A DNA stretch of 64,000 bases from the NCBI RefSeq assembly GCF_042659445.1, contig NZ_JBHSSR010000001.1. One strand, written 5' to 3'. The notes under the pieces are model-generated. The model saw nothing but the letters and a program-made list of their open reading frames with translations. It was not told the origin of the DNA and made no database searches. Each line of letters begins with the position of its first letter. Position 1 is the stretch's first letter. Source of the DNA: Macrococcoides epidermidis. Its GTDB lineage: Bacteria > Bacillota > Bacilli > Staphylococcales > Staphylococcaceae. This document shows, in pieces, positions 25,472-33,685 of this stretch. The position numbers and the translations under genes were made by a program.

Positions 25472-25486
25472 ATACGATTTTGTAAA
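25458..25486 (-). promoter_or_regulatory. Promoter of the GntR/ABC operon
   Basis: Minus-strand -35 TTTACA (25481-25486) and -10 TATATT (25458-25463) with a 17-bp spacer. The -10 lies inside the dyad operator. Confidence 0.65.
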
Positions 25487-25579
25487 GTGATTTAGTGCGC
25501 AAATATAAATTATTTTTATTATTTTTATTGTTTTTATTAGGTATATTATGTTTATTACAAACTATTTTTATATAGAAAA

Positions 25580-25609
25580 AGAACCGATAAACCATTGTTT
25601 ATCGGTTCT
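25580..25609 (-). terminator. Terminator of the heterodimeric ABC exporter operon
   Basis: 13-bp perfect stem (AGAACCGATAAAC at 25580-25592, complement at 25597-25609), loop CATT, T-run on the minus strand. Confidence 0.9.
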
Positions 25610-25621
25610 AAATTTCACATT

Positions 25622-27472
25622 TTATTCCAGTAATTCAAGGTCATCATCTGAATTCAGCATGTCATAGTACACACCACGTGATGCGATTAAATCACTTTGT
25701 TTACCCGCTTCTATGACTTCTCCTTGATTTAATACGACTATCTTATCTGCTTTTTTCACTGTATTTAATCGATGCGCAATGATAATACTAGTTCTTCCAT
25801 GCATAAGTTTTTCAATCGCTTCCTGTAACTTCATCTCAGTTACAGTATCAATATTACTTGTTGCTTCATCGAGCAAAAGTATTTTAGGATTTAATACGAG
25901 TGCACGCGATATATTGATTAATTGTTTCTCACCTTGTGATAGATGTGTTGATTCAAAAGTAATTTCTGTATCAAATCCATGTTCAAGTCTCATAATAAAG
26001 TCATATGCATTGGCATCTTTAGCAGCCTGAATCATCACTTCATCACTAATGTCCTGATTTTTATATTTAATATTTTCTCTTATCGTCCCATCAAATATAA
26101 ATGGATCCTGTAATACATATGCCATCTGGTTACGAAGGGTTGACTTTGGTATATCTTTAATATCGATGTCATCAATCTTTATAATGCCACCTTGTATTTC
26201 ATAAAATCTGGCAAGCAGTTGAATGATCGTCGTCTTTCCTGCACCTGTTGCTCCGACAAGCGCTAAAGATTCACCAGTTTTCACTTCAAATGATACGTTA
26301 TTAATTGTTGGTTTCGTCTGTTCTTCATTATATTTGAATACTACATTTTCTAGTAGTATATCACCTTTTATTTCAAGGTTACGATTCGCATTATCTACGT
26401 CTATTTCTTCTTCAGTATCGATAATTTCAAATACACGTTCAGCACCACTTAATGCACTTAACACTGTATTAAACTGGTTTGCTAGATCATTTAATGGTCG
26501 CGTAAATTGACGTGCATATTCTGCAAATATAACGATTGTTCCAACTGTTATACCGTATCCTTTTAACGCTAAAATACCACCGATACCGGCAACTATTGCA
26601 AATGAGATATTATTAAATAAGTTCATCACTTTCGGAATGAAACCAGAATACGTCACAGACCAGAAACTATTGTCACGTACATTGCTATTTTTTTCATTAA
26701 ATCCACTAATGACTTCTTGTTCCTGTGAGAATACTTTTACAACAACTTGTCCTGAAATAATTTCTTCAATATAACCATTCATTTCCCCAATTGCTTTTTG
26801 TCTGCGTTTATAAAGTGGTCCAGTTCTTCTTGTAATCCACTGCATCGCAATAAACATCAGCGGAATAATAATCATCGTCAGTAATGTGAGTAATGGTGAC
26901 AACATCAGCATCACGATAATCGTTCCAATGATTGTGATAACAGATGATGTAAACTGTATAAATGATGAATTTAATACTTGTGATATTGTATCAATATCAT
27001 TTGTCATACGGCTCATCAGTTCACCATGTTGTCGTTTATCGAAGAAAGGTATCGGTAACTTCTGCATATGTGAAAATAATTGCATTCTTAGTTTATATAC
27101 AGTATCCTGCGCGATTGTGACCATGATAATTGCTGCAATATATGATGTTACAGATAATAATATAAATATGATAAGTAAAATCCACAAATCCTGTGTCAGA
27201 CCATCAAACTTTTTTGGAATGATTTTATGATCAATAATTTTACCAATCATATATGGCCCAAGCAATCCTAATAAGGAGGAAATAATCACACACATAATTA
27301 CGACAAATAGTTTAAAATGTGCATCATCCATCAACTGCCATATTCTCTTCATTGAATATTGCCAGTTCTTCGCATTCGGTATTGTGTTCCCTCGTTGATC
27401 AGTTTTTTGTTTTTTCTTCCTTAAATCTTCTTTCGTTAATATAAATTCATGTCCCAGAATTGATTTAGGCAC
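25622..27472 (-). CDS. Heterodimeric ABC exporter, half-transporter with catalytic Walker B
   Basis: Type IV (ABCB-like) multidrug-exporter half: an N-terminal cytosolic extension of about 45 residues, six membrane helices (about 55-345), then the nucleotide-binding domain. That domain has Walker A GATGAGKTT, non-canonical signature LSQGEKQ and Walker B ILLLDEATSNID with the catalytic glutamate. 616 aa. The start is GTG at 27472, directly after GAGGTGAGG. It overlaps its partner gene by 8 bp. The pairing of a degenerate signature here with a degenerate Walker B in the partner is the hallmark of heterodimers such as BmrCD, LmrCD and TM287/288. Substrate unknown; drugs or lipids are likely. Confidence 0.9.
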   Translation of the reverse strand: MPKSILGHEFILTKEDLRKKKQKTDQRGNTIPNAKNWQYSMKRIWQLMDDAHFKLFVVIMCVIISSLLGLLGPYMIGKIIDHKIIPKKFDGLTQDLWILLIIFILLSVTSYIAAIIMVTIAQDTVYKLRMQLFSHMQKLPIPFFDKRQHGELMSRMTNDIDTISQVLNSSFIQFTSSVITIIGTIIVMLMLSPLLTLLTMIIIPLMFIAMQWITRRTGPLYKRRQKAIGEMNGYIEEIISGQVVVKVFSQEQEVISGFNEKNSNVRDNSFWSVTYSGFIPKVMNLFNNISFAIVAGIGGILALKGYGITVGTIVIFAEYARQFTRPLNDLANQFNTVLSALSGAERVFEIIDTEEEIDVDNANRNLEIKGDILLENVVFKYNEEQTKPTINNVSFEVKTGESLALVGATGAGKTTIIQLLARFYEIQGGIIKIDDIDIKDIPKSTLRNQMAYVLQDPFIFDGTIRENIKYKNQDISDEVMIQAAKDANAYDFIMRLEHGFDTEITFESTHLSQGEKQLINISRALVLNPKILLLDEATSNIDTVTEMKLQEAIEKLMHGRTSIIIAHRLNTVKKADKIVVLNQGEVIEAGKQSDLIASRGVYYDMLNSDDDLELLE

Positions 27473-29180
27473 CTACCTCACCTCTTTCCTGAGAATCATT
27501 GATTTGTTGATACAGCTCCGATGTCTTCAGTAAAGTTGCATGGTCTCCGAAGCCAACTACTTTACCTTGATCAAGCAGTAAAATATGATCAGCTGTTTTT
27601 GCAGTTTCAATTTTTTGACTTACGATAATACGAGTCATCGGTAGTTGCTGTAAAGTATTAAATAGTTTTGATTCTGTATGTATATCTAAAGCTGAAGTCG
27701 AATCATCGAGTATTAAAATATTCGGCTCACGAATAATTGCACGCGCTATTGCGATACGTTGCTTTTGGCCACCAGATAAATTAACACCTTCCTGGCCAAC
27801 ACGTGTTTTATACTGCTGATCAAAATCCATAATATTATCGTGAATTTGTGCAATTTCAGTTGCTCTCATCACTTCACTTTCGCTCGCCAGTTGATTGCCA
27901 AATATAATATTGTCGAATACTGTACCTGTAAACAGTGTATTCTTCTGAGGAACATAGCCAATCATTTCTCTTAAATAGCTTTCCTGATATTCTTTTATAT
28001 CTTTTCCATCAATGCGTATCTGACCTTTTGTTGGTTCATACATTCTAGGGATTAAACTTAACATCGCAGATTTTCCTGACCCTGTCGCCCCCATAACGAC
28101 AAACTTTTCTCCGGCATTCACTTTAAAATTGATATTCTCCAGTACATTTCGATGTGATAAAGGATATTTAAAGTCTACATCTATAAACTCTACACTTGCG
28201 CCACCAGCATGAGGCTGAATATTAGTTTCTAAAAGATCTTCATCAACAGGAGTTTCAAGGACTTCAGTCATACGATCACTACTTGCTTTTGCACGTGAGA
28301 AAGCAATGATAATAAAAGCAAACATTGAAAATCCGCCTTGCATACGCAATGCATAATTGATTACAGCGACAAGTGCTCCAACATTTAACGCATTTTGCGT
28401 AACGTCTTTTGCACCCATATAAATCACTATTAAAAGTGCAATATTCATAACTATTAATAAGAACGGTAAAATGCGTTCCATCAATTTAAGTGCTTTAACA
28501 GTGTCATTCTTTAGTAATGATGAAGTGTTTTCAAATTTTGAAGTTTCGTATGCTCCACTTAAATTTGCACGGATCATTCTTACTGAAGATAAATTCTGTT
28601 GAATGGTACGATTGACACCGTCCAGCTCTTTTTGAACACGTTTAAAGAGTTTCATGCCACTTCTTGCTGATATGTATAAAAAGATAAAGATAATCGGACT
28701 TCCTATAAGTAAGTAAATTGCTAAATGAGGGGCAACCATAAAACTCATAATAATACTACCGATGACGAGTAATGGTGCGCGTAACATAATTCTTAAACTC
28801 ATGAATAGCACCATTTCACATGCAATCACATCACTTGTAAGACGAGTTATAATACTCGAAGTACTAAATTGCTCAAGTGTTGCTAAAGAAAACTTTTGAA
28901 TATGCTGAAACAAAGCTTCTCTTAAGTCAAATGAAAACCCATGACATACATGACTTGCCACAAATGAATTAATGATACCACAAATAAATGCTACAATACT
29001 CATTACAAGTAAAAGACCTAAATAAAAGAACGTTTGATTCAAATCATTCTTTAATATCCCTTCATTGATAATCTGGGATAAGATGACAGGCAAACTTAAC
29101 TCAACAGCTAGTTCCAGTAACATCAGGATTAAAGCAAAGATGATATAACCTGAATATGGCTTCGTAAACTTTAATATCAT
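27465..29180 (-). CDS. Heterodimeric ABC exporter, half-transporter with degenerate Walker B
   Basis: Partner of the gene at 25622-27472. Six membrane helices (first at about residues 8-30 of MILKFTKPYSGYIIF…), then the ATPase with Walker A GATGSGKS, canonical signature LSGGQKQRIAIARA and Walker B ILILDDSTSALD. In that Walker B an aspartate replaces the catalytic glutamate, so this subunit supplies the signature for the active site and the nucleotide-binding half of the inactive one. 571 aa from ATG 29180, 7 nt after GAGGG; an in-frame ATG at 29204 lacks a ribosome site. Divergent from dedA. Confidence 0.9.
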   Translation of the reverse strand: MILKFTKPYSGYIIFALILMLLELAVELSLPVILSQIINEGILKNDLNQTFFYLGLLLVMSIVAFICGIINSFVASHVCHGFSFDLREALFQHIQKFSLATLEQFSTSSIITRLTSDVIACEMVLFMSLRIMLRAPLLVIGSIIMSFMVAPHLAIYLLIGSPIIFIFLYISARSGMKLFKRVQKELDGVNRTIQQNLSSVRMIRANLSGAYETSKFENTSSLLKNDTVKALKLMERILPFLLIVMNIALLIVIYMGAKDVTQNALNVGALVAVINYALRMQGGFSMFAFIIIAFSRAKASSDRMTEVLETPVDEDLLETNIQPHAGGASVEFIDVDFKYPLSHRNVLENINFKVNAGEKFVVMGATGSGKSAMLSLIPRMYEPTKGQIRIDGKDIKEYQESYLREMIGYVPQKNTLFTGTVFDNIIFGNQLASESEVMRATEIAQIHDNIMDFDQQYKTRVGQEGVNLSGGQKQRIAIARAIIREPNILILDDSTSALDIHTESKLFNTLQQLPMTRIIVSQKIETAKTADHILLLDQGKVVGFGDHATLLKTSELYQQINDSQERGEVGA

Positions 29181-29249
29181 ATTCCCACCCTCTTTCTTAT
29201 TCATATTATGCCATTAAATAAATTAATTAAAAATAAATATACTTACTCT

Positions 29250-29278
29250 TTGGCAAGTCAGATATACTAGCGTATAAT
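29250..29278 (+). promoter_or_regulatory. Sigma-A promoter of dedA-lipoprotein
   Basis: -35 TTGGCA (29250-29255), 17-bp spacer, perfect -10 TATAAT (29273-29278), about 35 bp before the dedA start. Confidence 0.8.
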
Positions 29279-29313
29279 AGATTAGAAAAAACAAATGAAT
29301 TGGAGCTAATTAA

Positions 29314-29955
29314 ATGTCAATACTTACTCAATTAATGGATTTTATATTACATATCGACGAACATCTCGTTAATATCGTAAAAGAATACGGCACACTTACA
29401 TATGCAATATTATTTGGTATCGTATTCGTAGAAACAGGTTTAGTCATCATGCCATTCTTGCCCGGTGATTCTATGTTATTTGCAGCAGGAGCATTAGCAC
29501 CACAAGGCGCATTAAATATTTGGTTTTTATTTATATTATTATCACTCGCAGCGATTATTGGTGATACCCTAAACTACCATATCGGTAAATGGGTAGGATA
29601 CGGTATCGTGAATCATCCAAAAATCGGCAGATTAATCAAACAGGATCACATGTTAAAAGCAGAAAACTTCTTCAATACATATGGTGGAAAAACAATCGTT
29701 ATTGCAAGGTTTATGCCATTTATCAGAACTTTTATCCCATTCGTAGCCGGAGCAAGTTCTATGAAATACAGCTACTTTATTCTATATAACATCATCGGTG
29801 CTGTTGCATGGGTTGGAATTTGTCTTGCGGGTGGGTACTTCTTCGGAAATATACCGATTGTAAAAAATAATTTTGAAATTGTACTTATTCTTATTATCTT
29901 AGTTTCAATCCTACCTGCAGTTATAAGCGTTATTAAGAACCTACGAAACAAATAA
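29314..29955 (+). CDS. DedA family membrane protein
   Basis: Polytopic inner-membrane protein, 213 aa. DedA hallmarks: VFVETGLVIMPFLPGDSMLFAAGALA (residues about 36-61), the GDTLNYHIGKWVG segment near 88, FxxYGGKTIVIARFMPFIRTFIPFVAG with the essential arginines near 125-145, and MKYSYFILYNIIGAVAWVG. Members of this superfamily (UptA, PetA) flip undecaprenyl phosphate or phosphatidylethanolamine across the membrane, so a lipid-carrier flippase role is plausible; which lipid cannot be told. TTGGAG before the ATG. Co-transcribed with the lipoprotein gene 12 bp downstream. Confidence 0.92.
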   Translation: MSILTQLMDFILHIDEHLVNIVKEYGTLTYAILFGIVFVETGLVIMPFLPGDSMLFAAGALAPQGALNIWFLFILLSLAAIIGDTLNYHIGKWVGYGIVNHPKIGRLIKQDHMLKAENFFNTYGGKTIVIARFMPFIRTFIPFVAGASSMKYSYFILYNIIGAVAWVGICLAGGYFFGNIPIVKNNFEIVLILIILVSILPAVISVIKNLRNK

Positions 29956-29967
29956 GGAGTTAAGTGA

Positions 29968-30510
29968 ATGAAGCAATTAATTTTATTTTTATGCAGTTTA
30001 ATCATTATACTCGCTGCATGCGATAATAATCAAAAAGAAGAAAACAAAACTGTGAATACTACACAGAAACAAGAAAATATATCTTTACCACCCGTTAAAA
30101 GCATGAAAGATTTTCCTTTAAATTTCAAAGTGCGCTCACTTTCACAAAAGCAAGCTGGAGATGAAACTCAGTTTATCGTAAAGTATCGATTTACAGAACA
30201 GCTGGCAAAGTATCTATCAAAAGAGAAACCATCTTTAAGCTATAGGTTAGAACTTCCGAAATCACTTTATACGGTTAACGGTACGAATACAAATGATCAG
30301 CCATTTATCACACCTACCAATAATAATGGTAAGATTAATACTGATGGTACTATTACTTTTAGTTTTAATACACAGACACATCCTGATTTAACTAAACAAT
30401 ATATAAGAAACGATGCAATTAAACTGCATGTATTAAACGCAAATGAACGTGAATTCTTTACCATTGCAGATCTCGGTTCAAACGCAGAACAATATCATAT
30501 TAGTAAATAA
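29968..30510 (+). CDS. Putative lipoprotein of unknown function
   Basis: 180 aa with a lipoprotein signal peptide: MKQLILFLCSLIIILAAC, lipobox LAAC, lipidated cysteine at residue 18. It continues with a polar Asn/Glu/Lys linker and a domain (from about 45) that looks mostly beta with a TNTNDQPFITPTNNNGKINTDGT loop region. I do not recognise the family. AAGGAG before the ATG; the gene lies 12 bp behind dedA and ends before a terminator, so the two form an operon and the lipoprotein may act with the DedA transporter at the outer membrane face. Confidence 0.7.
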   Translation: MKQLILFLCSLIIILAACDNNQKEENKTVNTTQKQENISLPPVKSMKDFPLNFKVRSLSQKQAGDETQFIVKYRFTEQLAKYLSKEKPSLSYRLELPKSLYTVNGTNTNDQPFITPTNNNGKINTDGTITFSFNTQTHPDLTKQYIRNDAIKLHVLNANEREFFTIADLGSNAEQYHISK

Positions 30511-30544
30511 ATATTTAAGTAATTAAGTAAATTTTGTGAATTAC

Positions 30545-30574
30545 AAAAAGGAGAGACAATTGTCTCTCCTTTTT
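30545..30574. terminator. Bidirectional terminator between the lipoprotein and thi operons
   Basis: Palindrome AAAAAGGAGAGAC / GTCTCTCCTTTTT around AATT. It terminates the dedA-lipoprotein transcript and, on the other strand, the thi operon. Confidence 0.9.
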
Positions 30575-30588
30575 GCTTTGCTGCCTAC

Positions 30589-31296
30589 TTATCTTAATTG
30601 ATCGAACAATTTTAATTTCAACGTTTGTTTTTCCGATTCATTCTGAATTGCTTGAGTTTCATAAATTTGAGTTATCGTTGCTGGTTTACCATTGAGTACG
30701 ATAATACGGTCAGACATTGAAATCGCTTCTTCAATGCTATGCGTGATCATAAGTACAGTCTTACCTGTTTCTTTAATCAATCCCTTTAGCCACTGCTGCA
30801 TATCCACACGTGTAATTTCATCTAATGCAGAAAATGGTTCATCGAGTAACAATACTTGATGGTTTGTATTTAATGCACGTAAGAAAGACACGCGCTGTTT
30901 CATACCTCCAGATAAACTGGCTGGATATTGATCTTTAATACCAGTAAAACCCGCACGCTCTAATAATGATAAACTTTGATCTTGGTTATTTTCTTTTCCA
31001 ATTTCAGTAGCAAGCTTTATATTATCTTCTACAGTACGCCATGGCATTAAAGAACTCGTTTGAGGCATAAATGAAACATGCCCGGTAGTCATCACTTTCT
31101 TATCGTTAATATAGACTTCTCCAGATGTTTGTTCTAATAGTCCACCTATAATATTAATAAGCGTTGACTTTCCAGATCCACTCGGCCCTAGAATTGCAAT
31201 AATTTCATTCTGCTGTACTGTAAGATTGATATCAGTTAATACTTGTTTGTCTCCATATTGATGTGAAACATTTTGTATTGTTATTAAGTTATTCAT
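30589..31296 (-). CDS. thiZ: ThiZ-like ABC transporter ATPase (thiamine-precursor import)
   Basis: Nucleotide-binding subunit of the HMP-precursor importer. Walker A GPSGSGKST near residue 36, Q-loop FMPQTSSLMPW, signature LSGGMKQRVSFLRAL near 128, Walker B VLLLDEPFSALDE near 150, H-loop MITHSIEEAI. 235 aa, the short form typical of the taurine/nitrate/ThiXYZ group. Overlaps the permease gene by 8 bp and is last in the TPP-riboswitch-controlled operon thiY-MTH1187-thiX-thiZ; the operon supplies the substrate assignment. Confidence 0.88.
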   Translation of the reverse strand: MNNLITIQNVSHQYGDKQVLTDINLTVQQNEIIAILGPSGSGKSTLINIIGGLLEQTSGEVYINDKKVMTTGHVSFMPQTSSLMPWRTVEDNIKLATEIGKENNQDQSLSLLERAGFTGIKDQYPASLSGGMKQRVSFLRALNTNHQVLLLDEPFSALDEITRVDMQQWLKGLIKETGKTVLMITHSIEEAISMSDRIIVLNGKPATITQIYETQAIQNESEKQTLKLKLFDQLR

Positions 31297-32029
31297 GATT
31301 CCACCTCAATACGAAACGTTTTATCGCTTCTATTACTATATATATTATTAATGCGAATATAATGATCCAGACAATCGCAACGAAAACCTGATCGACTTGA
31401 AATGCACGTTGTGCAAGTATCATAAATTTACCTAAACCTTTGTCACTTCCTAGCCATTCAGAAATAATCGCGCCCATTACTGAATATGTGCCAGCAATCT
31501 TCAAACCATTAAAGAAAAACGGCATACTGTTTGGCCATTCTAATTTTGTAAATAGTTCCATGCGTGAAGCACCCATCATCTGCATATATTTCTTTAAATC
31601 TTTATCTGTCTCGTGAAATCCTTCCAGCAAACTCACTGTTATGGGAAAGAAACAGATTAAAGTAATCACAATGAGTTTCGGTAGTAGACCAAATCCAAAC
31701 CATATAACAAGTAACGGTGCAATAACAATAACAGGGATATTCTGACTCATAATGAGTAATGGATATATATAATCATTTAATACTGGTATTAAGTTAAGTA
31801 TGACCGCAAATAATACACCACAAATAATTGAACAAAATAAACCTAATAACACAAGTTGTATCGTAGGTAACAGATGTGGAAAGTATTCAGGAAAATCTAC
31901 TACAAATGACTTTGCAATAGCACTTGGCGCAGGTAGTGTATAGGGATCGACTTTTAACAACCATACAAGCCCTTCCCATACAAGCAACAAGCAAATCATA
32001 AACAATGAGAATTTTATTGCTTTAATCAT
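31289..32029 (-). CDS. thiX: ThiX-like ABC transporter permease (thiamine-precursor import)
   Basis: BPD-type permease with six helices and the EAA-like cytoplasmic loop KKYMQMMGASRMELFTKLEWPNSMPFFFNGLKIAG near residues 150-185. 246 aa starting at ATG 32029, which overlaps the TGA of the preceding gene (ATGA); a longer open frame upstream lies inside that gene and is not used. Transports the pyrimidine precursor delivered by ThiY, driven by ThiZ. Regulated with the operon by the TPP riboswitch. Confidence 0.9.
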   Translation of the reverse strand: MIKAIKFSLFMICLLLVWEGLVWLLKVDPYTLPAPSAIAKSFVVDFPEYFPHLLPTIQLVLLGLFCSIICGVLFAVILNLIPVLNDYIYPLLIMSQNIPVIVIAPLLVIWFGFGLLPKLIVITLICFFPITVSLLEGFHETDKDLKKYMQMMGASRMELFTKLEWPNSMPFFFNGLKIAGTYSVMGAIISEWLGSDKGLGKFMILAQRAFQVDQVFVAIVWIIIFALIIYIVIEAIKRFVLRWNHE

Positions 32030-32313
32030 CGATATTTCTCTACCAATGCATCCATAGATACTGTCTCGGCATGATAGAATTTCACCTGAGAAATAATAGA
32101 AGGACAACCTAATGCACGCATACGATGGTTCATTTGTTCAATTAATGGCAACAGTTCATGCATATCACCTTCAATACTTGTCTCAAGTGGTGATACGACA
32201 AATTTAAGTCCTGATTGTTCAATCACTTCAATCGCAGCATCGACATATGGTATTACATCCTGACCTTCGGGTGTTTTTGGGATGATTTGAATGCTCATTA
32301 TTGTATTCGCCAT
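32026..32313 (-). CDS. MTH1187/YqgV-family thiamine-binding protein
   Basis: 95-aa ferredoxin-like alpha/beta protein of the MTH1187 (DUF77) family, whose relatives include YkoF and YqgV, known or proposed to bind thiamine or its pyrimidine. Recognisable pattern: MSIQIIPKTPEG, then IEQSGLKFVVSPLETSIEGD near residue 32 and MRALGCPSIISQVKF near 65. Its stop is fused to the thiX start (ATGA) and its start touches the thiY stop, so it is made with the transporter. Probable cytosolic acceptor of the imported ligand; this role is inferred. Confidence 0.85.
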   Translation of the reverse strand: MANTIMSIQIIPKTPEGQDVIPYVDAAIEVIEQSGLKFVVSPLETSIEGDMHELLPLIEQMNHRMRALGCPSIISQVKFYHAETVSMDALVEKYR

Positions 32314-33335
32314 TATTTACCCTCCACAAATTCATTTGTAAATGCATCTTTTGCTACAAAATCATTTTTAATAATTTTATTATCTTTTAAATACTTCGCA
32401 TAATTGGCCCATACTTTCTCATCCTGAATACCCCAAGATTTTGCATCATCTTGATATTTCGGTGATAAATAGCTTTGAGATTTATAGACTAAATCTTTTT
32501 GTTTCTTTAATTCCGGTGCTGATTTAATTAAAATATTCGCACTTTCTTTTTCGTGTTTAATCGCATATTCATATCCTTCTTTTACGGCTGCCATAAACGC
32601 TTTAGCTGTATCCGGATTTGATTTTAAATATTTTTCATTGGCAATAATGATAGGTGTATAATAATCTAGATTTTTATCATAATCCGTTAAGTATTGCATG
32701 TTTACGTCAATATTTCTTGTTTCTGCTTCAATACCGGTCCACCCATAGTATACCCATGAGAAATCAATATTTTTCTTAGAAGCCGAGAAGAAGTCAGTAT
32801 TCCCCATATTGACAATCTTTGTTTTATTGATATCAGCATTTTCTTTTTTCATTAATGTTTCAATAAAAGCCTTCTCAATTGGTGCACCCCAGCCACCGTA
32901 CGTTTTACCTTCATAATCTTTTGGAGATTTAATATTTTTATCTTTTAAACTCATAAAACCACTTGTGTTATGCTGAATGATTGTACCGATTGATTTAATA
33001 GGTACACCTTCAGAACGAGATTGCGTCACCTGCTCCTGCGCACTAATACCAAATTGAACATCTTTCTTATTTGCAGCTATCATCTGATCAGCAGTAACAT
33101 CACCAGGTGTTTTAATGTCAACATCCAGACCATGTTTCTTAAAGAAGCCTTTTTCTTTTGCCACATAAATACCCGTATGGTTCGTATTTGGTGTCCAGTC
33201 TAACATCATCGTAACTTTTTCAGTTTTGTTACTATTTGTCTTACTTGTTGATTGATTAGTATCCTTACTTTCTTCGCTACCACAACCAGCTAATAATACT
33301 GCACAACTCATACCTACTAATAAACTTTTTTTCAT
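32313..33335 (-). CDS. thiY: ThiY-like substrate-binding lipoprotein for a thiamine pyrimidine precursor
   Basis: NMT1/THI5-type binding protein. Signal peptide MKKSLLVGMSCAVLLAGC with lipobox LAGC, so it is anchored outside the membrane, followed by the hallmark MLDWTPNTNHTGIYVAKEKGFFKKHGLDVDI (about residues 43-73). 340 aa from ATG 33335, just after GGAGG; the open frame extends upstream into the riboswitch and is not used there. Family members bind formylaminopyrimidine or HMP salvaged from degraded thiamine. First gene of the operon and directly behind the TPP riboswitch. Confidence 0.92.
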   Translation of the reverse strand: MKKSLLVGMSCAVLLAGCGSEESKDTNQSTSKTNSNKTEKVTMMLDWTPNTNHTGIYVAKEKGFFKKHGLDVDIKTPGDVTADQMIAANKKDVQFGISAQEQVTQSRSEGVPIKSIGTIIQHNTSGFMSLKDKNIKSPKDYEGKTYGGWGAPIEKAFIETLMKKENADINKTKIVNMGNTDFFSASKKNIDFSWVYYGWTGIEAETRNIDVNMQYLTDYDKNLDYYTPIIIANEKYLKSNPDTAKAFMAAVKEGYEYAIKHEKESANILIKSAPELKKQKDLVYKSQSYLSPKYQDDAKSWGIQDEKVWANYAKYLKDNKIIKNDFVAKDAFTNEFVEGK

Positions 33336-33359
33336 CTTATTTTCCTCCAAATAAAAAAC

Positions 33360-33384
33360 ACAACCTACATGTAAAGTTGTGTCA
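33360..33384 (-). terminator. Riboswitch expression platform (intrinsic terminator)
   Basis: Minus-strand stem ACACAAC (33378-33384) / GTTGTGT (33360-33366) with an 11-nt loop and a run of six T (33353-33358), between the TPP aptamer and the thiY ribosome site. Ligand binding would favour this terminator. Confidence 0.8.
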
Positions 33385-33393
33385 ACAAGCGAC

Positions 33394-33477
33394 ACTTCCC
33401 TACGCTAGTTTTATCTAGATCAGGTGAATAAGGGTTTAGGACCAATGTCCATTCTCAGAATGACTCCCCTAGTGTTT
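33394..33477 (-). promoter_or_regulatory. TPP riboswitch (THI element)
   Basis: On the minus strand the conserved THI-box parts appear in order: GGGGAG, TTCTGAGAATGG (CTGAGA core), ACCCTTATTCACCTGATCTA and AACTAGCGTAGGGAAGTG. Closing stem P1 pairs CACT with AGTG. This is an unmistakable thiamine-pyrophosphate aptamer, controlling thiY-MTH1187-thiX-thiZ by premature termination. Confidence 0.97.
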
Positions 33478-33501
33478 TTAGTTATTTTATTTTCCTTTAC
33501 A

Positions 33502-33529
33502 AGTATACCAAAGAAATACCTAGTATCAA
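33502..33529 (-). promoter_or_regulatory. Promoter of the thi operon
   Basis: Minus-strand -35 TTGATA (33524-33529) and -10 TATACT (33502-33507), 16-bp spacer, about 25 bp upstream of the aptamer. Confidence 0.65.
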
Positions 33530-33685
33530 ATGTTTAAGACTTAATTGGTGCTCTCTTTAACAGAAATATTTTTTGATTATTCTACTTTAAATTTCTTATT
33601 AGAGATAGTTATTTAAATATTAAAATCCTCTATTATTTTCAAATTTTTAATTATATAATAAATTGAACCAATTGGAGGCGAAAAA

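Noticed and set aside
25422..25595. N-terminal extension of the GntR regulator
   Set aside because: The open frame covers promoter and operator, is low-complexity, and the TTG at 25421 has the ribosome site.
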